From NCBI RefSeq assembly GCF_000720175.1, contig NZ_JOIX01000002.1, forward strand, positions 124,001-188,000: a stretch of DNA of 64,000 bases. The letters run 5' to 3'. The notes beneath the pieces are model-generated. The model made no database searches, had not been told where the DNA came from, and saw only the letters and a list, made by a program, of their open reading frames with translations. Of the stretch, positions 1 through 8,211 are shown piece after piece. Source of the DNA: Streptomyces sp. NRRL S-337. Its GTDB lineage: Bacteria; Actinomycetota; Actinomycetes; Streptomycetales; Streptomycetaceae. Each line of letters starts with the position of its first letter. Position 1 is the stretch's first letter. Made by a program: the position numbers and the translations under genes.

Positions 1-24
1 CCGAAATGCCCTGCCTAATGGCTT

Positions 25-722
25 ATGTCGGGCAGCGGCATCGGCGGACTGATGGTGCAGCTGCTCGGGCCGGCGGCGGCCATCGTCGTCGACGCGCTGG
101 GCTTTCTGTGGTCGGCGTGGTGGATCGCGCGGATTCGGGCCAACGAGCCGAGCCCGCACCGCACCGCAAGGCCCGGCCCCGGCTGTGGCGGGAGACGAAC
201 GCCGGGCTGCGCTTCGTGCTCGGCCACCGGGTGCTGCGCGCGCTCGCCGTCAAAGGTGCCGTGACGAACCTCGCCCTCCAGCTGTGCCAGACGTCGTTCT
301 TGGTGCTGTGCACGCAGCAACTGTGCCTACCAGTCGGCGCGTTGGGGATGGTGATGTCGCCCGGCGGCATCGGCGGCTTCCGTGGCGCGCTCCTCGCGCC
401 CGTTGCCGGCCGAAGCCGAAGCCGACGCCTCGGGCACGGCCGCACCTTGCGGCTCGTCGGCATGTTGACGGGACCTTTAGCCCTGCTCACTCCGTTCAAG
501 GCCCCAGGCCCACTGCTGTGGGCGGCCGCGGCCGGCTGGATGCTCACCATCTTCCGGTCCGGTCTGGCCAACGTCCTCGCGGTCAGCACCCGCCAGACCG
601 TGACCCTGGCGGCGATGCTGGGCCGGATGAACGCCACCTACCGGTTCCTGCCCACCGGGGCCCTGTCCGTCGGTGCGCTGCTGGCCGGACGGCTGCACTT
701 GGCGTTTGCACTTGGCGGTTGA
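25..722 (+). pseudogene. MFS exporter remnant, frameshifted
   Basis: Remnant of a major facilitator superfamily exporter, most like the enterobactin-exporter type MFS_3 group. The first frame (from 25) reads GIGGLMVQLLGPAAAIVVDA and an ARIRANEP segment. The match then continues in another frame from about 160, with ETNAGLRFVLGHRVLRALAV, GHGRTLRLVGML and MLGRMNATYRFLPTGALSVG. These are hallmark stretches of the C-terminal half of such transporters. An in-frame stop at 16 and the frame change mean no intact product, and the last helices end early at 722. The N-terminal half is not in this window. The frameshift could in principle be a sequencing error, but the truncated 3' end also argues for decay. 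Confidence 0.75.
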
Positions 723-761
723 GCGCGGCGGCCTCCCGTGTTCGTGCCTTCCCACCGGCGT

Positions 762-1424
762 CTACGCGGCGAGGGCGGCGGGCTCCCCGAGTTGGGAGGC
801 CGCCGTGCGCCACGCGGCCGTCACCGCGGTCCGCGCCACGGCAGTGCGCGCGAGGCGGTCGCCGGTCAGCTCCACGGGCGCTCCCACGTGGACATGCATC
901 GAAGGCCGCCGCACCGGCGCGGTGGCCAGGCCGGCGAGCTGCTTGGCGGCGTTGCCCGAAGCCAGTCGCCGCGCACCGGCCTGTCCCACGGGCACCACCG
1001 GTGCGCCGGTGCGCTCAGCCAGCCTGGACAGACCACTGCGGAACGCCGCCGGAGCCGCCTCGGCGGCATCCCGCCGCCGCGGCAGACCACCTTCCGCGTA
1101 GATCAGGACCAACCGCCCCCGCTCCAGTGCCCTTGCCGCGACTTCCAATGCGTCAACGGCGCGCCGGTCACCACGATGGACGGGAATGTGCCCTTCACGG
1201 CTCAGGCTCCGGCCCAGCAGCGGAATGCGCCACAGCCCCGCCGCCGCCATGATGATCGGCTCGGCGCCCAGGCGGTGCAGGGCGGCGAGCACGATCGCGG
1301 GATCCGCCAGCGACGTGTGATTGGCGACGATCAGGGTGCCCGGCACGAACTCGGCGCCAGGGTCGGCTGTCACCGACAGACGGCCGAAAACGGGCACCAG
1401 AGTGTCGGCGATGCGGCTGAGCAT
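762..1424 (-). CDS. PlsC-type 1-acylglycerol-3-phosphate O-acyltransferase family
   Basis: 220-residue acyltransferase of the lysophosphatidate acyltransferase (PlsC) family, which transfers acyl chains to lysophospholipid-type acceptors at the membrane. The catalytic HX4D motif is NHTSLAD (His36, Asp41). A second block, GHIPVHRGD, lies at about 79-86, and an EGG acceptor-binding block at 111-113 stands where PEGT is usual. It lacks N-terminal membrane helices, and the length is normal for short actinobacterial members. The acyl acceptor cannot be read from sequence; GNAT-like ornithine-lipid or glycolipid acylation are alternatives. No operon partner: the downstream neighbour is the MFS remnant. 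Confidence 0.88.
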   Translation of the reverse strand: MLSRIADTLVPVFGRLSVTADPGAEFVPGTLIVANHTSLADPAIVLAALHRLGAEPIIMAAAGLWRIPLLGRSLSREGHIPVHRGDRRAVDALEVAARALERGRLVLIYAEGGLPRRRDAAEAAPAAFRSGLSRLAERTGAPVVPVGQAGARRLASGNAAKQLAGLATAPVRRPSMHVHVGAPVELTGDRLARTAVARTAVTAAWRTAASQLGEPAALAA

Positions 1425-1988
1425 GAGCGGTCCCCCGGTTTCTGAACAATGCAGACCCTCATCCTCGCCGTTGGACGCCGCTGCTCGCGTGAGTCGCCGT
1501 ACTCATCCTGACTGTGCAGCGGCTCGTCGGAACCATGAACCTCGGCGGCCCACCTCTCCCCCTTCCCCAACGCTCACCAGGCAGCCCCTGGTGGCGGACC
1601 GTGACCAGGCTCTTGCCGATCCAGCTGCTGGCCTCCGGATGGCGGTGGGCTCGACGCTCAGGCGACAGACGTCAGGAGGAAGCCCGCATGGAGGACTTCA
1701 CCCGGTCGTATTCCTGGCGGGTACGTTCCTTGCTAGCGGGATCGTTGCTGGCGGTGCCGCGACGGCTGTAGTTGACGGCATCGTCCACGGACGCGGCGGA
1801 CGCACGGTTGCCTCCGTCGTCGGTCCGGTGGCAGTCATTCACCGTGCACCGTCGAGCCCGCTCGTCGACGATGCCGCGGAGCACCGGGGCGCTCCCTACA
1901 GTTCAGCCGTGGGTGCGGTACTGAGGCCCGGTTCCCGCGTCTCAGGACGCAGTCTGCGTCGCCGCGTTTGTCGGCCGAGCGCCGCAGG
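1425..1988. other. Intergenic stretch with one weak small ORF
   Basis: About 560 bases separate the acyltransferase start from the decayed gene at 1989. The only protein-coding signal seen is a 27-codon ORF at 1688-1771. No transposon ends, tRNA or strong hairpin were recognised. Confidence 0.5.
1688..1771 (+). CDS. Possible 27-aa small ORF with strong ribosome binding site
   Basis: A short ORF starting MEDFTRSYSWRVRSLLAG and ending VPRRL. An AGGAGG sits 8 bases before the ATG, which is why it is listed. The second half is moderately hydrophobic. There is no homologue I recognise and no downstream gene on this strand within 1 kb, so it could equally be the 5' scrap of a lost gene. Confidence 0.25.
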   Translation: MEDFTRSYSWRVRSLLAGSLLAVPRRL

Positions 1989-2390
1989 TTACTCCTCTTC
2001 CGGGTAGAAGCGGTCTACCCAGCTCTCTAACTGAGCGCCGAACTCTGCCTCTGCGATGGCCAGCAGGTCGCCGGGGTTGTCCGGAGGGGTGAGGCCGAAG
2101 GTCTCGTCCAGCCAAGCGAGATACTCCTCATGGCGCGGGCCGGTTTCATCGTGGCTGTCGGGCTCCATGAACTGGGCTCCGTCCCAAGAAGGCCACTGCC
2201 GCCAGTCGCATCCGAGTTGCCGGAACAGGAATGGCTGGCGTAGGCGAAGCAGAGGAAGCTGTCGAGGAACTCTTGCTCGTCCGAGTAGGCCGCGGCGGGT
2301 TCAGGCTTGCCAAACTCAGCCAGCTCAAAGCCATTGGCGTAGAACTCGTTTCCGGTTCGCTCGTCGAACTCTTTCAGGCTGTTGAGTTAG
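1989..2390 (-). pseudogene. Decayed hypothetical gene, frameshifted and lacking a start
   Basis: Read on the minus strand, one frame gives LKEFDERTGNEFYANGFELA and DEQEFLDSFLCFAYAS. About 2230 the protein-like sequence switches frame to FLFRQLGCDWRQWPSWDG and continues to GDLLAIAEAEFGAQLESWVD and FYPEEE before TAA at 1989-1991. An in-frame TAA lies directly upstream of the first segment and no start codon is available. The acidic, Trp-rich composition and codon bias say this was once coding. The family is not recognised. Confidence 0.6.
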
Positions 2391-2780
2391 GTATACGGCC
2401 GTTGCTGCGCTTCACACTCCGGGACGGAGCGCCCGAGCGCGCCCTCCGGGTGGAGGCACGATGTCGAGGGCGGCGAAGGCTGATGAAGGCGGCGAGGGCG
2501 GTCGAGGCGTCGTGGCGCTCAGGAACAATCCGTCCTTGCCACCTCAGCTCCGACGGCCGGGATGGGGGTGGGCCTAGCGGTCTCATGGCGGTTCGCGCGG
2601 TGCGGTCTGCCCGCCTGTGACTTCCTGTCCGAACGGCAAGTCCGAACAGCCGCGGGAAGGATCACCAGCGCCATTGATTCGCTGCTGCTGCGGTTTGGCG
2701 AGTTTTCGCCCGCACCGCGATAATGGGGGATGGATCGCCCGAACGGCAGCAGATGAACACCGCGTCACAGGAGCCGAAAC
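2391..2780. other. Intergenic, no gene recognised
   Basis: About 390 GC-rich bases between the decayed gene and the CDS at 2781. Open frames exist on both strands but none has a protein-like composition or a good ribosome binding site. Confidence 0.4.
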
Positions 2781-3176
2781 ATGGCAGACATCATCTTCGC
2801 CAACGGCGGAAACCCCATCACCGCGGACAAATCCATCATCCATGACAATGAATCGTTCCGGGTTCAATGGAAGGCGCTCAACAACAGCAGTCAGGACTTC
2901 CCCGCATTCATCGACCGCCTGCTGATCCAGAGCATTCCCGAAGGCTGCCCCGGATCCGACGATGTCGGTCACGACACTGTGTTCGACAGTGATCAGAACG
3001 GCGACCCGAGCGACTTTTCCGAACCGGATCTGCTGTCCGGCCAGCCCGGGCCACTGTTGAACCCTTCGGTCGGACCATTTCCTGTCGGGTCGTACAGGCT
3101 GACCGTCACCCTGGCCAACGATCTCGGCGTGGGGCACACGACGTTCAACTGCATCAATATCGTCGCAGCGGTCTGA
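2781..3176 (+). CDS. Small hypothetical protein with Ig/CARDB-like beta composition
   Basis: 131-residue acidic protein starting MADIIFANGG. It has alternating hydrophobic strands and a final GSYRLTVTLANDL segment, as in CARDB or Ig-like adhesion and binding modules. It has no signal peptide or membrane segment and only two cysteines (CPGSDD and FNCIN). The start has GAGCCGAAAC upstream, an ordinary weak site. Stands alone on its strand. The fold assignment is an inference from pattern; the role is unknown. Confidence 0.6.
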   Translation: MADIIFANGGNPITADKSIIHDNESFRVQWKALNNSSQDFPAFIDRLLIQSIPEGCPGSDDVGHDTVFDSDQNGDPSDFSEPDLLSGQPGPLLNPSVGPFPVGSYRLTVTLANDLGVGHTTFNCINIVAAV

Positions 3177-3305
3177 GCACGGGCGTCGCCCAATACTCCG
3201 ATTAAGGTCGCATGCGCCATCGGTCCGTCCGGTGCGGCTAGTGCGGGCAGCAGCCCGGCGCCGAAGCGCGAGAGCGGACCATGAGTCAGCGGGTCCAATG
3301 GTCCA

Positions 3306-3620
3306 ATGCCGAGGCGACGTAGCTTACTGCTGGCCCTCCCCCTGCTGCTGGGGACCACCGGCGGCTCCGTACAGGCAAAGGTCGCCTCGCGCACGGACGG
3401 CCAAGGCTGGAGCCTCACCGGGGAGATCACGGCCGAGCCGGCGATCCCCGGCGTCAGCGGGTCGCTCACCGGCCGCTACGGCGTCTTCCCGCCGCTGCAT
3501 GCCGAGGGAGACCGGGGGAGGCCAGCGGACTTCAGCTTCGACAGAATGCGCTTCGAGTATCCAAGCATCGACGCCGCCGGACTCGCCCGCGGCGTCCCCC
3601 GCCCCCTCATCGACACCTGA
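3306..3620 (+). CDS. Short putative secreted protein
   Basis: 104 residues. The N-terminus MPRRRSLLLALPLLLGTTGG followed by SVQA has the charged-hydrophobic-AxA layout of a Sec signal peptide, with cleavage expected near residue 24. The rest contains a GWSLTGEITAEPAIPGVSG segment and ends in PRPLIDT. No known domain is recognised. It may be the remaining 5' part of a longer gene, since the next 60 bases hold no continuation. Moderately convincing because the signal peptide and the following GC pattern agree. Confidence 0.4.
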   Translation: MPRRRSLLLALPLLLGTTGGSVQAKVASRTDGQGWSLTGEITAEPAIPGVSGSLTGRYGVFPPLHAEGDRGRPADFSFDRMRFEYPSIDAAGLARGVPRPLIDT

Positions 3621-3686
3621 CGAACCACAGCGCGCCACCCGGGTCCACCCGCTGGTAGTGCACGGCAATCCGCCCGGGGAACTTCG

Positions 3687-4235
3687 TCACCGCCGCCCGC
3701 CGAACTCCCAGTCGTGGACCTCGATGTCCGCGTACAGGCTCGGGGGCAGGACAGCTCGTGCCGCATCCGGGTCCGGGGCCCACACCAACGCTGCCGTCCC
3801 CAGCCACGTCATGCCGTCGTCGGACAGCAGCGGTCCGAACGCGATGAGTTCGTCCGGGTTGGGTGGCACCGCAACGTCGGCGGCCTGCTCCGGGCCGAGA
3901 CCAAGCACCAGGTACCGATTGCCGTCGCTCCGGCCGCCGGAGAAATCCCACATGGCGCGCCCCAGCAGGTTGCGCCACCGGCGCAGCAGTACGTCCCGGT
4001 ACACGCCCGCCTGGTAGTTGGGCTCGTCGAAGGCGAACGCACGAGCTGCCGCAGGATCCGGCAGGTCGACGAGGTGCACGCTTCCGGTGGGCGTTTCGCC
4101 GTCGGCGGCGAAGGTCGGGCCGCGCGCGATCATCTCCTTCGCGTACTGGTCCATGTAGGACCAGTGCTCCTCCAGCAGTTGGTCGCGTAGCGCCCCGGAA
4201 TCGGCCCGATCACGGTGGTAGCAGAAGAACTCCAT
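3687..4235 (-). CDS. YCII-related domain protein
   Basis: 182 residues from MEFFCYHRDRADSG. Two similar halves with the ferredoxin-like YciI layout are visible. The first covers HWSYMDQYAKEMIARGPTF and VHLVDLPDPAAARAFAFDEP; the second covers DELIAFGPLLSDDGMTWLGT and ALVWAPDPDAARAVLPPS. YCII domains are small dimeric folds linked to dehydrochlorinase-like chemistry or ligand binding; the substrate here is unknown. I chose the Met at 4235 because GGGAGGA precedes it and the family starts here. No operon partner. Confidence 0.75.
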   Translation of the reverse strand: MEFFCYHRDRADSGALRDQLLEEHWSYMDQYAKEMIARGPTFAADGETPTGSVHLVDLPDPAAARAFAFDEPNYQAGVYRDVLLRRWRNLLGRAMWDFSGGRSDGNRYLVLGLGPEQAADVAVPPNPDELIAFGPLLSDDGMTWLGTAALVWAPDPDAARAVLPPSLYADIEVHDWEFGGRR

Positions 4236-4384
4236 GACCGCAGATCCTCCCCAACGCACGGCAGCATCTCAACAATGTTGGGCGACGAGGACCCCACATC
4301 CCCTCCCAACGCGAGGGAGGCGAGGAAGATCGCCCGGGAGACGAAGGAGCACAAAGCTCCCATCGTGATCGGCGAGACAGAACC

Positions 4385-4837
4385 TCAGGCACCGGCCAAC
4401 TCGGCATTCGCCCGCTCCGTGACCAGTGTCAATACACGGCCCGCGATCGCCAGGTCCTCGACCGGAATACCGGCGTACAGCCGGGCGGAGATCTCGGCGG
4501 TCTCAGCGGCGGTGCTCTCGCACAGCTCCCGTCCGGCGTCCGTGAGCCGCAACCGGGACCGGGACACCTCCGCCGGGTCCTCTTCCAACAGCTTTGTGGC
4601 CGTCAGCTCCTCGATTACACCGCGCACGACCGACTCGTCGATCTTCAGCGAGCCGATGACGTCGCCGACGGGCTCGTCCCTGCCGATGGACTCGCCCGCG
4701 ACCACGACGGCCCGGAGGGCCACACTCTGGTGGAACGTGGCGCCGTGCTGGGCCATTACGCGCTCCACGAGGGCACGCCCGGCATAGTGCGCCAGGGCTA
4801 CGACCCGGCCATTGACTGTGGGTACGGTGGTGGTCAT
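4385..4837 (-). CDS. MarR-like transcriptional regulator (second gene of a pair)
   Basis: 150 residues with the winged-helix arrangement of MarR proteins: an N-terminal dimer helix (HYAGRALVERVMAQHGATFH), an HTH region around residues 55-85 (GDVIGSLKIDESVVRGVIEE) and a wing ending in RSRLRLTDAGRELCE. Its ATG overlaps the stop of the preceding MarR gene in an ATGA, so the two are translationally coupled. The recognition helix is less typical than in its partner. The pair is divergent from the OsmC-ACT operon, which it probably controls. Confidence 0.82.
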   Translation of the reverse strand: MTTTVPTVNGRVVALAHYAGRALVERVMAQHGATFHQSVALRAVVVAGESIGRDEPVGDVIGSLKIDESVVRGVIEELTATKLLEEDPAEVSRSRLRLTDAGRELCESTAAETAEISARLYAGIPVEDLAIAGRVLTLVTERANAELAGA

Positions 4838-5322
4838 GACTGCTCCTCGTCGTTCTCGGTGTGCGGATCAAGAGGTGTGTCGAGCAGGGTCGCCAGTTCG
4901 TGGGTGAACTGCCGTGTGCGCGGACTGTCCTGCCCGCCGAGCGGCTCCAGCAACTGGTCCAGCAGTCCCTGAACCACCTTGATCGCGCGGCGTGTGACGT
5001 CGCGCCCCTGCTCGGTGAGCGTCAGCTGCATGGCACGCGGGTCGTTCGGATCCCGGGTGCGGGTGACGAGTCCGGCGGCCTCGGCCTCCAGGGCGCGGGC
5101 GAGCTTGGAAACGTACAGCGGTTCAAGTCCTGTGGTGTCGGCGAGCTGACGCTGTCTGGGCCGCAGTCCGGAGCGCCCCATGCCGTACAGCGACGCCATC
5201 AGCGCGTACTGGGCATGGGTCAGACCCAGCGGCGCGACCGCCCGGCCGACGGCCACCCGCCACTTCATCGACAAGCGCCAGACCAGGAACCCTGCGGTGG
5301 CGCCCTCAGCTGCTGAACTCAC
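4834..5322 (-). CDS. MarR family transcriptional regulator (first gene of a pair)
   Basis: 162 residues from a GTG start. Classic MarR features: LGLTHAQYALMASLYGMGRS, QRQLADTTGLEPLYVSKLAR as recognition region, wing RTRDPNDPRAMQLTLTEQGR, and a C-terminal dimerisation helix. The frame is open further upstream, but the GTG at 5322 fits the usual family length and begins SSAAEGATAGFLVWRLS, a normal first helix. The stop overlaps the next gene's ATG. Binding between 5323 and 5481, where a perfect 16-bp direct repeat lies, is the likely means of control. Confidence 0.87.
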   Translation of the reverse strand: MSSAAEGATAGFLVWRLSMKWRVAVGRAVAPLGLTHAQYALMASLYGMGRSGLRPRQRQLADTTGLEPLYVSKLARALEAEAAGLVTRTRDPNDPRAMQLTLTEQGRDVTRRAIKVVQGLLDQLLEPLGGQDSPRTRQFTHELATLLDTPLDPHTENDEEQS

Positions 5323-5389
5323 AATGGGGTTCCCCGGGCGACGAGCGAGCGGTGCGAGAGCGTGCTGATGCCGGTGATGGGCGAGTCGC

Positions 5390-5421
5390 CATGTTGCACC
5401 GGCCGCATGTTGCACCGGCCG
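5390..5421. promoter_or_regulatory. Tandem 16-bp operator-like repeat
   Basis: CATGTTGCACCGGCCG occurs twice head to tail (5390-5405 and 5406-5421), followed at once by CAACC so that GTTGC-7-GCAAC inverted repeats are formed. It lies in the divergent region between the MarR pair and the OsmC gene, a natural place for MarR dimers to bind. Confidence 0.55.
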
Positions 5422-5481
5422 CAACCGTATGACAGTGACATGTCGGCGACCACCGAAACACCCCGAGCCTACGGTCCCACC

Positions 5482-5940
5482 ATGAGCTCGCACACCTACG
5501 CCACCCACCTGCGCTGGGACGGCTCCACTGCCGCCGGCATCCGCTCCTACTCCCGTGACCACGTCGCCATCGCACCACCCCTCCCCACGCCAGTGGCCTT
5601 GAGCGCGGACCCGGCTTTCCGGGGCAACCCTGAGCGGCTCAACCCGGAGCAGCTCGTCGTCATGGCCGCCTCCTCCTGCCAGATGCTGTCCTTCCTCGGC
5701 GTCGTCGCCCGCGCCGGCATCAACGTGCGGGCCTACGAAGACGAAGCAACCAGTCACCTCGACCTGACGGCCAGGCCCACCCGACTTGGCGTCATCCACC
5801 TGGCCGTCACCGTCAGGGTCTCTGCCGGGACCGACGCGGCCATGGTTCAGGAGCTGGCTGAACAGGCTCACCGTGAGTGCTACATCGCCAACTCGCTTTC
5901 GGTACCCGTCGAAGTGACCACCACGGTGGTGACCGCATGA
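5482..5940 (+). CDS. OsmC family peroxiredoxin-like protein
   Basis: 152 residues with the OsmC/Ohr pattern. Strand-rich N-terminus (HTYATHLRWDGSTAAGIRSY), SADPAFRGNPERLNPEQLVV, the first redox cysteine in ASSCQMLSFL (Cys66) and the second in AHRECYIANSLSV (Cys133). Family members reduce organic hydroperoxides with a Cys pair. The start at 5482 is preferred over upstream Met codons because the family begins with this strand. The stop overlaps the ACT-protein start (ATGA). Divergent from two MarR genes, the arrangement seen for OhrR-Ohr control. Confidence 0.88.
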   Translation: MSSHTYATHLRWDGSTAAGIRSYSRDHVAIAPPLPTPVALSADPAFRGNPERLNPEQLVVMAASSCQMLSFLGVVARAGINVRAYEDEATSHLDLTARPTRLGVIHLAVTVRVSAGTDAAMVQELAEQAHRECYIANSLSVPVEVTTTVVTA

Positions 5941-6341
5941 CTGCCCACCTGCAGGACCTTGAGGTCCACCTGCCCGACCGGCCGGGCGCACTGGCCGACC
6001 TGGGCCAATCCCTCGGCCGCGCCGGAGTCAGCCTGGAAGGCGGCGGCGTGTTCACCCATGACGGCCTGGCCCTTGCGCACTACCTCGTCGACAACGGCCC
6101 GCTCGCGCTCCAAGCTGCCACCGAGGCCCAGCTCGGCCCGGCGACCGTCCGGGATGTCGCCATGACCCGGCTGGACCAGGAGACGCCTGGGCAACTCGGC
6201 GCACTTGCAAGGCGGTTGGGCGATGCAGGAGTCAACGTACTTGTTCAGTACAGCGATCATGCCGGCAATCTCGTCCTGGTCGTCGCTGAGGAGCACTCGA
6301 AGGCGTGCCGTGACGTCCTCATGTGCTGGGAGGACCGCTGA
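5937..6341 (+). CDS. Two-domain ACT protein
   Basis: 134 residues built of two ACT-like ligand-binding domains: about 5-65 (LEVHLPDRPGALADLGQSLG) and 75-130 (ETPGQLGALARRLGDAGVNV then LVQYSDHAGNLVLVV). ACT domains bind amino acids or other small ligands and usually regulate enzymes; no catalytic domain is attached. Translationally coupled to the OsmC gene through an ATGA overlap, so it probably serves the same response. The ligand is unknown. Confidence 0.82.
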   Translation: MTAHLQDLEVHLPDRPGALADLGQSLGRAGVSLEGGGVFTHDGLALAHYLVDNGPLALQAATEAQLGPATVRDVAMTRLDQETPGQLGALARRLGDAGVNVLVQYSDHAGNLVLVVAEEHSKACRDVLMCWEDR

Positions 6342-6534
6342 CTCCGCGGTAGGAGAATCCGAGGTGGGAGAAAGGGAGACCCTGCCCGGGCACAGCCGAG
6401 CCGCGCACGCCCCGCAGCGTGTGTTCCAGTGCCCTGACGCGGAAGTGCAAGGCACGTTCTTTTCGCAGGCGACATTCCCCAGCATCTCAACCAGGAGCTG
6501 TCCGGCCGATCACGCGTCTGGCTAGGGTGACCCG

Positions 6535-6765
6535 ATGGCTGCAATGGAGATGAGTCGGGCCGAGGCGGTTGCGCTGGTGCAGAGGATCATGGATGCCGAC
6601 TACGCCTCCGAAGAGGAGGCGGACAGTCGGCTGGATATGCTCGACAGAGCCCTGGCATGTCCAACTGGATATGTCAGTGACTTGATCTTCTGGCCGCCAG
6701 AGCGGGAACTCTCGGCTGATGAGGTGGTCGATCAGGCCCTGGCCTATCGGCCGATCGCTCTGTGA
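6535..6765 (+). CDS. Orphan colicin/pyocin-type (Im9-like) immunity protein
   Basis: 76 residues. The pattern AVALVQRIMDADYASEEEAD followed by CPTGYVSDLIFWP parallels colicin E9 immunity protein (LVTTICNADTSSEEE and HPSGSDLIYYP). Asp49 corresponds to Im9 Asp51, and Phe52-Trp53 take the place of the DNase-contacting Tyr54-Tyr55. Im proteins are four-helix bundles that bind and block HNH DNase toxins in the cytoplasm. No nuclease toxin gene is adjacent; the downstream neighbour is an IS remnant, so the cognate toxin may have been lost or lie elsewhere. Three Met codons near the start make the exact N-terminus uncertain. Confidence 0.72.
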   Translation: MAAMEMSRAEAVALVQRIMDADYASEEEADSRLDMLDRALACPTGYVSDLIFWPPERELSADEVVDQALAYRPIAL

Positions 6766-6774
6766 GGGCCTCGC

Positions 6775-7000
6775 TCAGCGCCGAATCCAGATGACGATGG
6801 CTGCAGGGGTAGCTAGCGGTGGCGAGGAAGACGTAACTGCGTTTGTCGAAGCGGGTGGCGACGGCTCGGAAGTGCTTGAGCCTGTTGACTGCGTGTTCAA
6901 CGGTGTTGCGCTTCTCGTGCCGCTCCTAGTCGAAGCCAGGTGGCCGCCCGCCGCCGCGTGAGCCTTTGCGCCGGCGGGCAACCTGGCTGGCGGGCTTCGA
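6775..7000 (-). pseudogene. IS5-type transposase C-terminal remnant
   Basis: On the minus strand GRPPGFD, a TAG stop, ERHEKRNTVEHAVNRLKHF and RAVATRFDKRSYVFLATA can be read. The end (TPAAIVIWIRR) is in another frame. This is the conserved C-terminal block of actinobacterial IS5-group DDE transposases. At least one nonsense and one frameshift mutation are present and the rest of the element is absent. No terminal inverted repeats were identified. Confidence 0.72.
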
Positions 7001-7223
7001 GGGGGTCCGCCGGGACCGAGCGGTGACGCACCCTGCAACCCTGCAACCTCCCCCAGCAGCAGCTGGCGCCCTCTCCCCCGGTGCCTCAAAAGGGACCGAA
7101 CGAAGCTCAGTTCATGTGCGCGCACCTTCTCACGCCCAGGCTACGTCTGTGGGCACCGCCTCCGCTGGCAGCTGCAGATCCAGCTCCGCTGCTGATCCGG
7201 GCCCGCTGCTGCCCGGGCCTGCC

Positions 7224-7931
7224 CTACCCGACCTCCGCGGTGACCACCATGGGCGTGTCAGCATCGGCCTGTGCGAGCAGGGCGCCGCCCGGGGCCCACA
7301 GCGCGGAGCGGCCGCAGCCAGTCCACTCGCCGGCCGGGCCAACATGGTTGGCCATCACGACGTACAGATCGAAGTCCTTGGCGATGCCCGGATACACCGT
7401 CGCCAGCTCTTCCACGCCGCCGCCCGTGCCATAGAGGGAGCTGGCCAGATGGACCTGACACCCATCGGCGACGCTACGGGAGACCAGTTCCGAGAAGTGG
7501 TTGTCGAAGCACGTGGCCAGAGCGAAACGAAGCCCTCCGAGCTCGAATCGCCCGTCACACCGTCCTGCCTGGAACACGCCCTGCTCGTGCTCGAACAAAT
7601 GTTGTTTGCGATACGTGGTAATCAGCTCACCGGCGGCGCCGAAGACCAACGTCTCGATGGCAGGTCGCTCTCCGTCGGTGGGGGCAACACAATTGACGAC
7701 GCTGGCCACACCAGACGCCCGAAGCCCATCCAGGCGCGGATCGTCCGCCTGAACCCAAAGATCACGACGGGCAAGCACCGCTTCGAGCTCGTACCCGGTC
7801 AGCGCCAGCTCAGGGAAGACCACCAGCTCAGCTCCCTGAACACGGGCCTCGTCGGCCAGAGAAGCCATCTGCTGCACGTTCGCCGAAATATCCGCAGGAA
7901 CGCAGGTGAACTGAGCTGTCGCGATCTTCAT
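7224..7931 (-). CDS. Carbon-nitrogen hydrolase (nitrilase superfamily)
   Basis: 235 residues with the complete nitrilase-fold catalytic triad: Glu41 in VFPELALTGYE, Lys109 in TTYRKQHLF and Cys141 in ALATCFDNHF. These enzymes hydrolyse non-peptide C-N bonds of amides or nitriles in the cytoplasm. The length is slightly short for the family but both ends look natural (MKIATAQFTCVPADISAN at the start). The substrate is not readable; an omega-amidase or N-carbamoyl amidohydrolase role would be typical. The next upstream gene on this strand is about 280 bases away, so it is probably transcribed alone. Confidence 0.88.
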   Translation of the reverse strand: MKIATAQFTCVPADISANVQQMASLADEARVQGAELVVFPELALTGYELEAVLARRDLWVQADDPRLDGLRASGVASVVNCVAPTDGERPAIETLVFGAAGELITTYRKQHLFEHEQGVFQAGRCDGRFELGGLRFALATCFDNHFSELVSRSVADGCQVHLASSLYGTGGGVEELATVYPGIAKDFDLYVVMANHVGPAGEWTGCGRSALWAPGGALLAQADADTPMVVTAEVG

Positions 7932-8211
7932 GGACCTGGCATGCCAGCCTGCTGCGTCGACGGTTGCCGGGGGTGCTGCCAGACACCACGTGCTGCGAGG
8001 CCCGCGGCAGGGTGCCGGTGCAGGTCGGTGTCGTGGGGGCCGACGTAACCCCTCACTAACGACCCGGTCCGCGATTGCCGTCAGGACGTGCCGGCCGGGG
8101 GTCGGCTGGCGGATGATCAGCAGGTCGCCTGCCAGGCGAGCACCAGTTCGGCACTCGGTGGTTGGTCGGCACAGCAGCCCATGAAGATCATCACGTCCGC
8201 CAGGAACCCTG

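Noticed and set aside
7932..8211. Possible gene between the amidohydrolase and the isochorismatase-like gene
   Set aside because: A minus-strand segment reads IFMGCCADQPPSAELVLAW but is broken by stops on both sides and has no start; too short to name.
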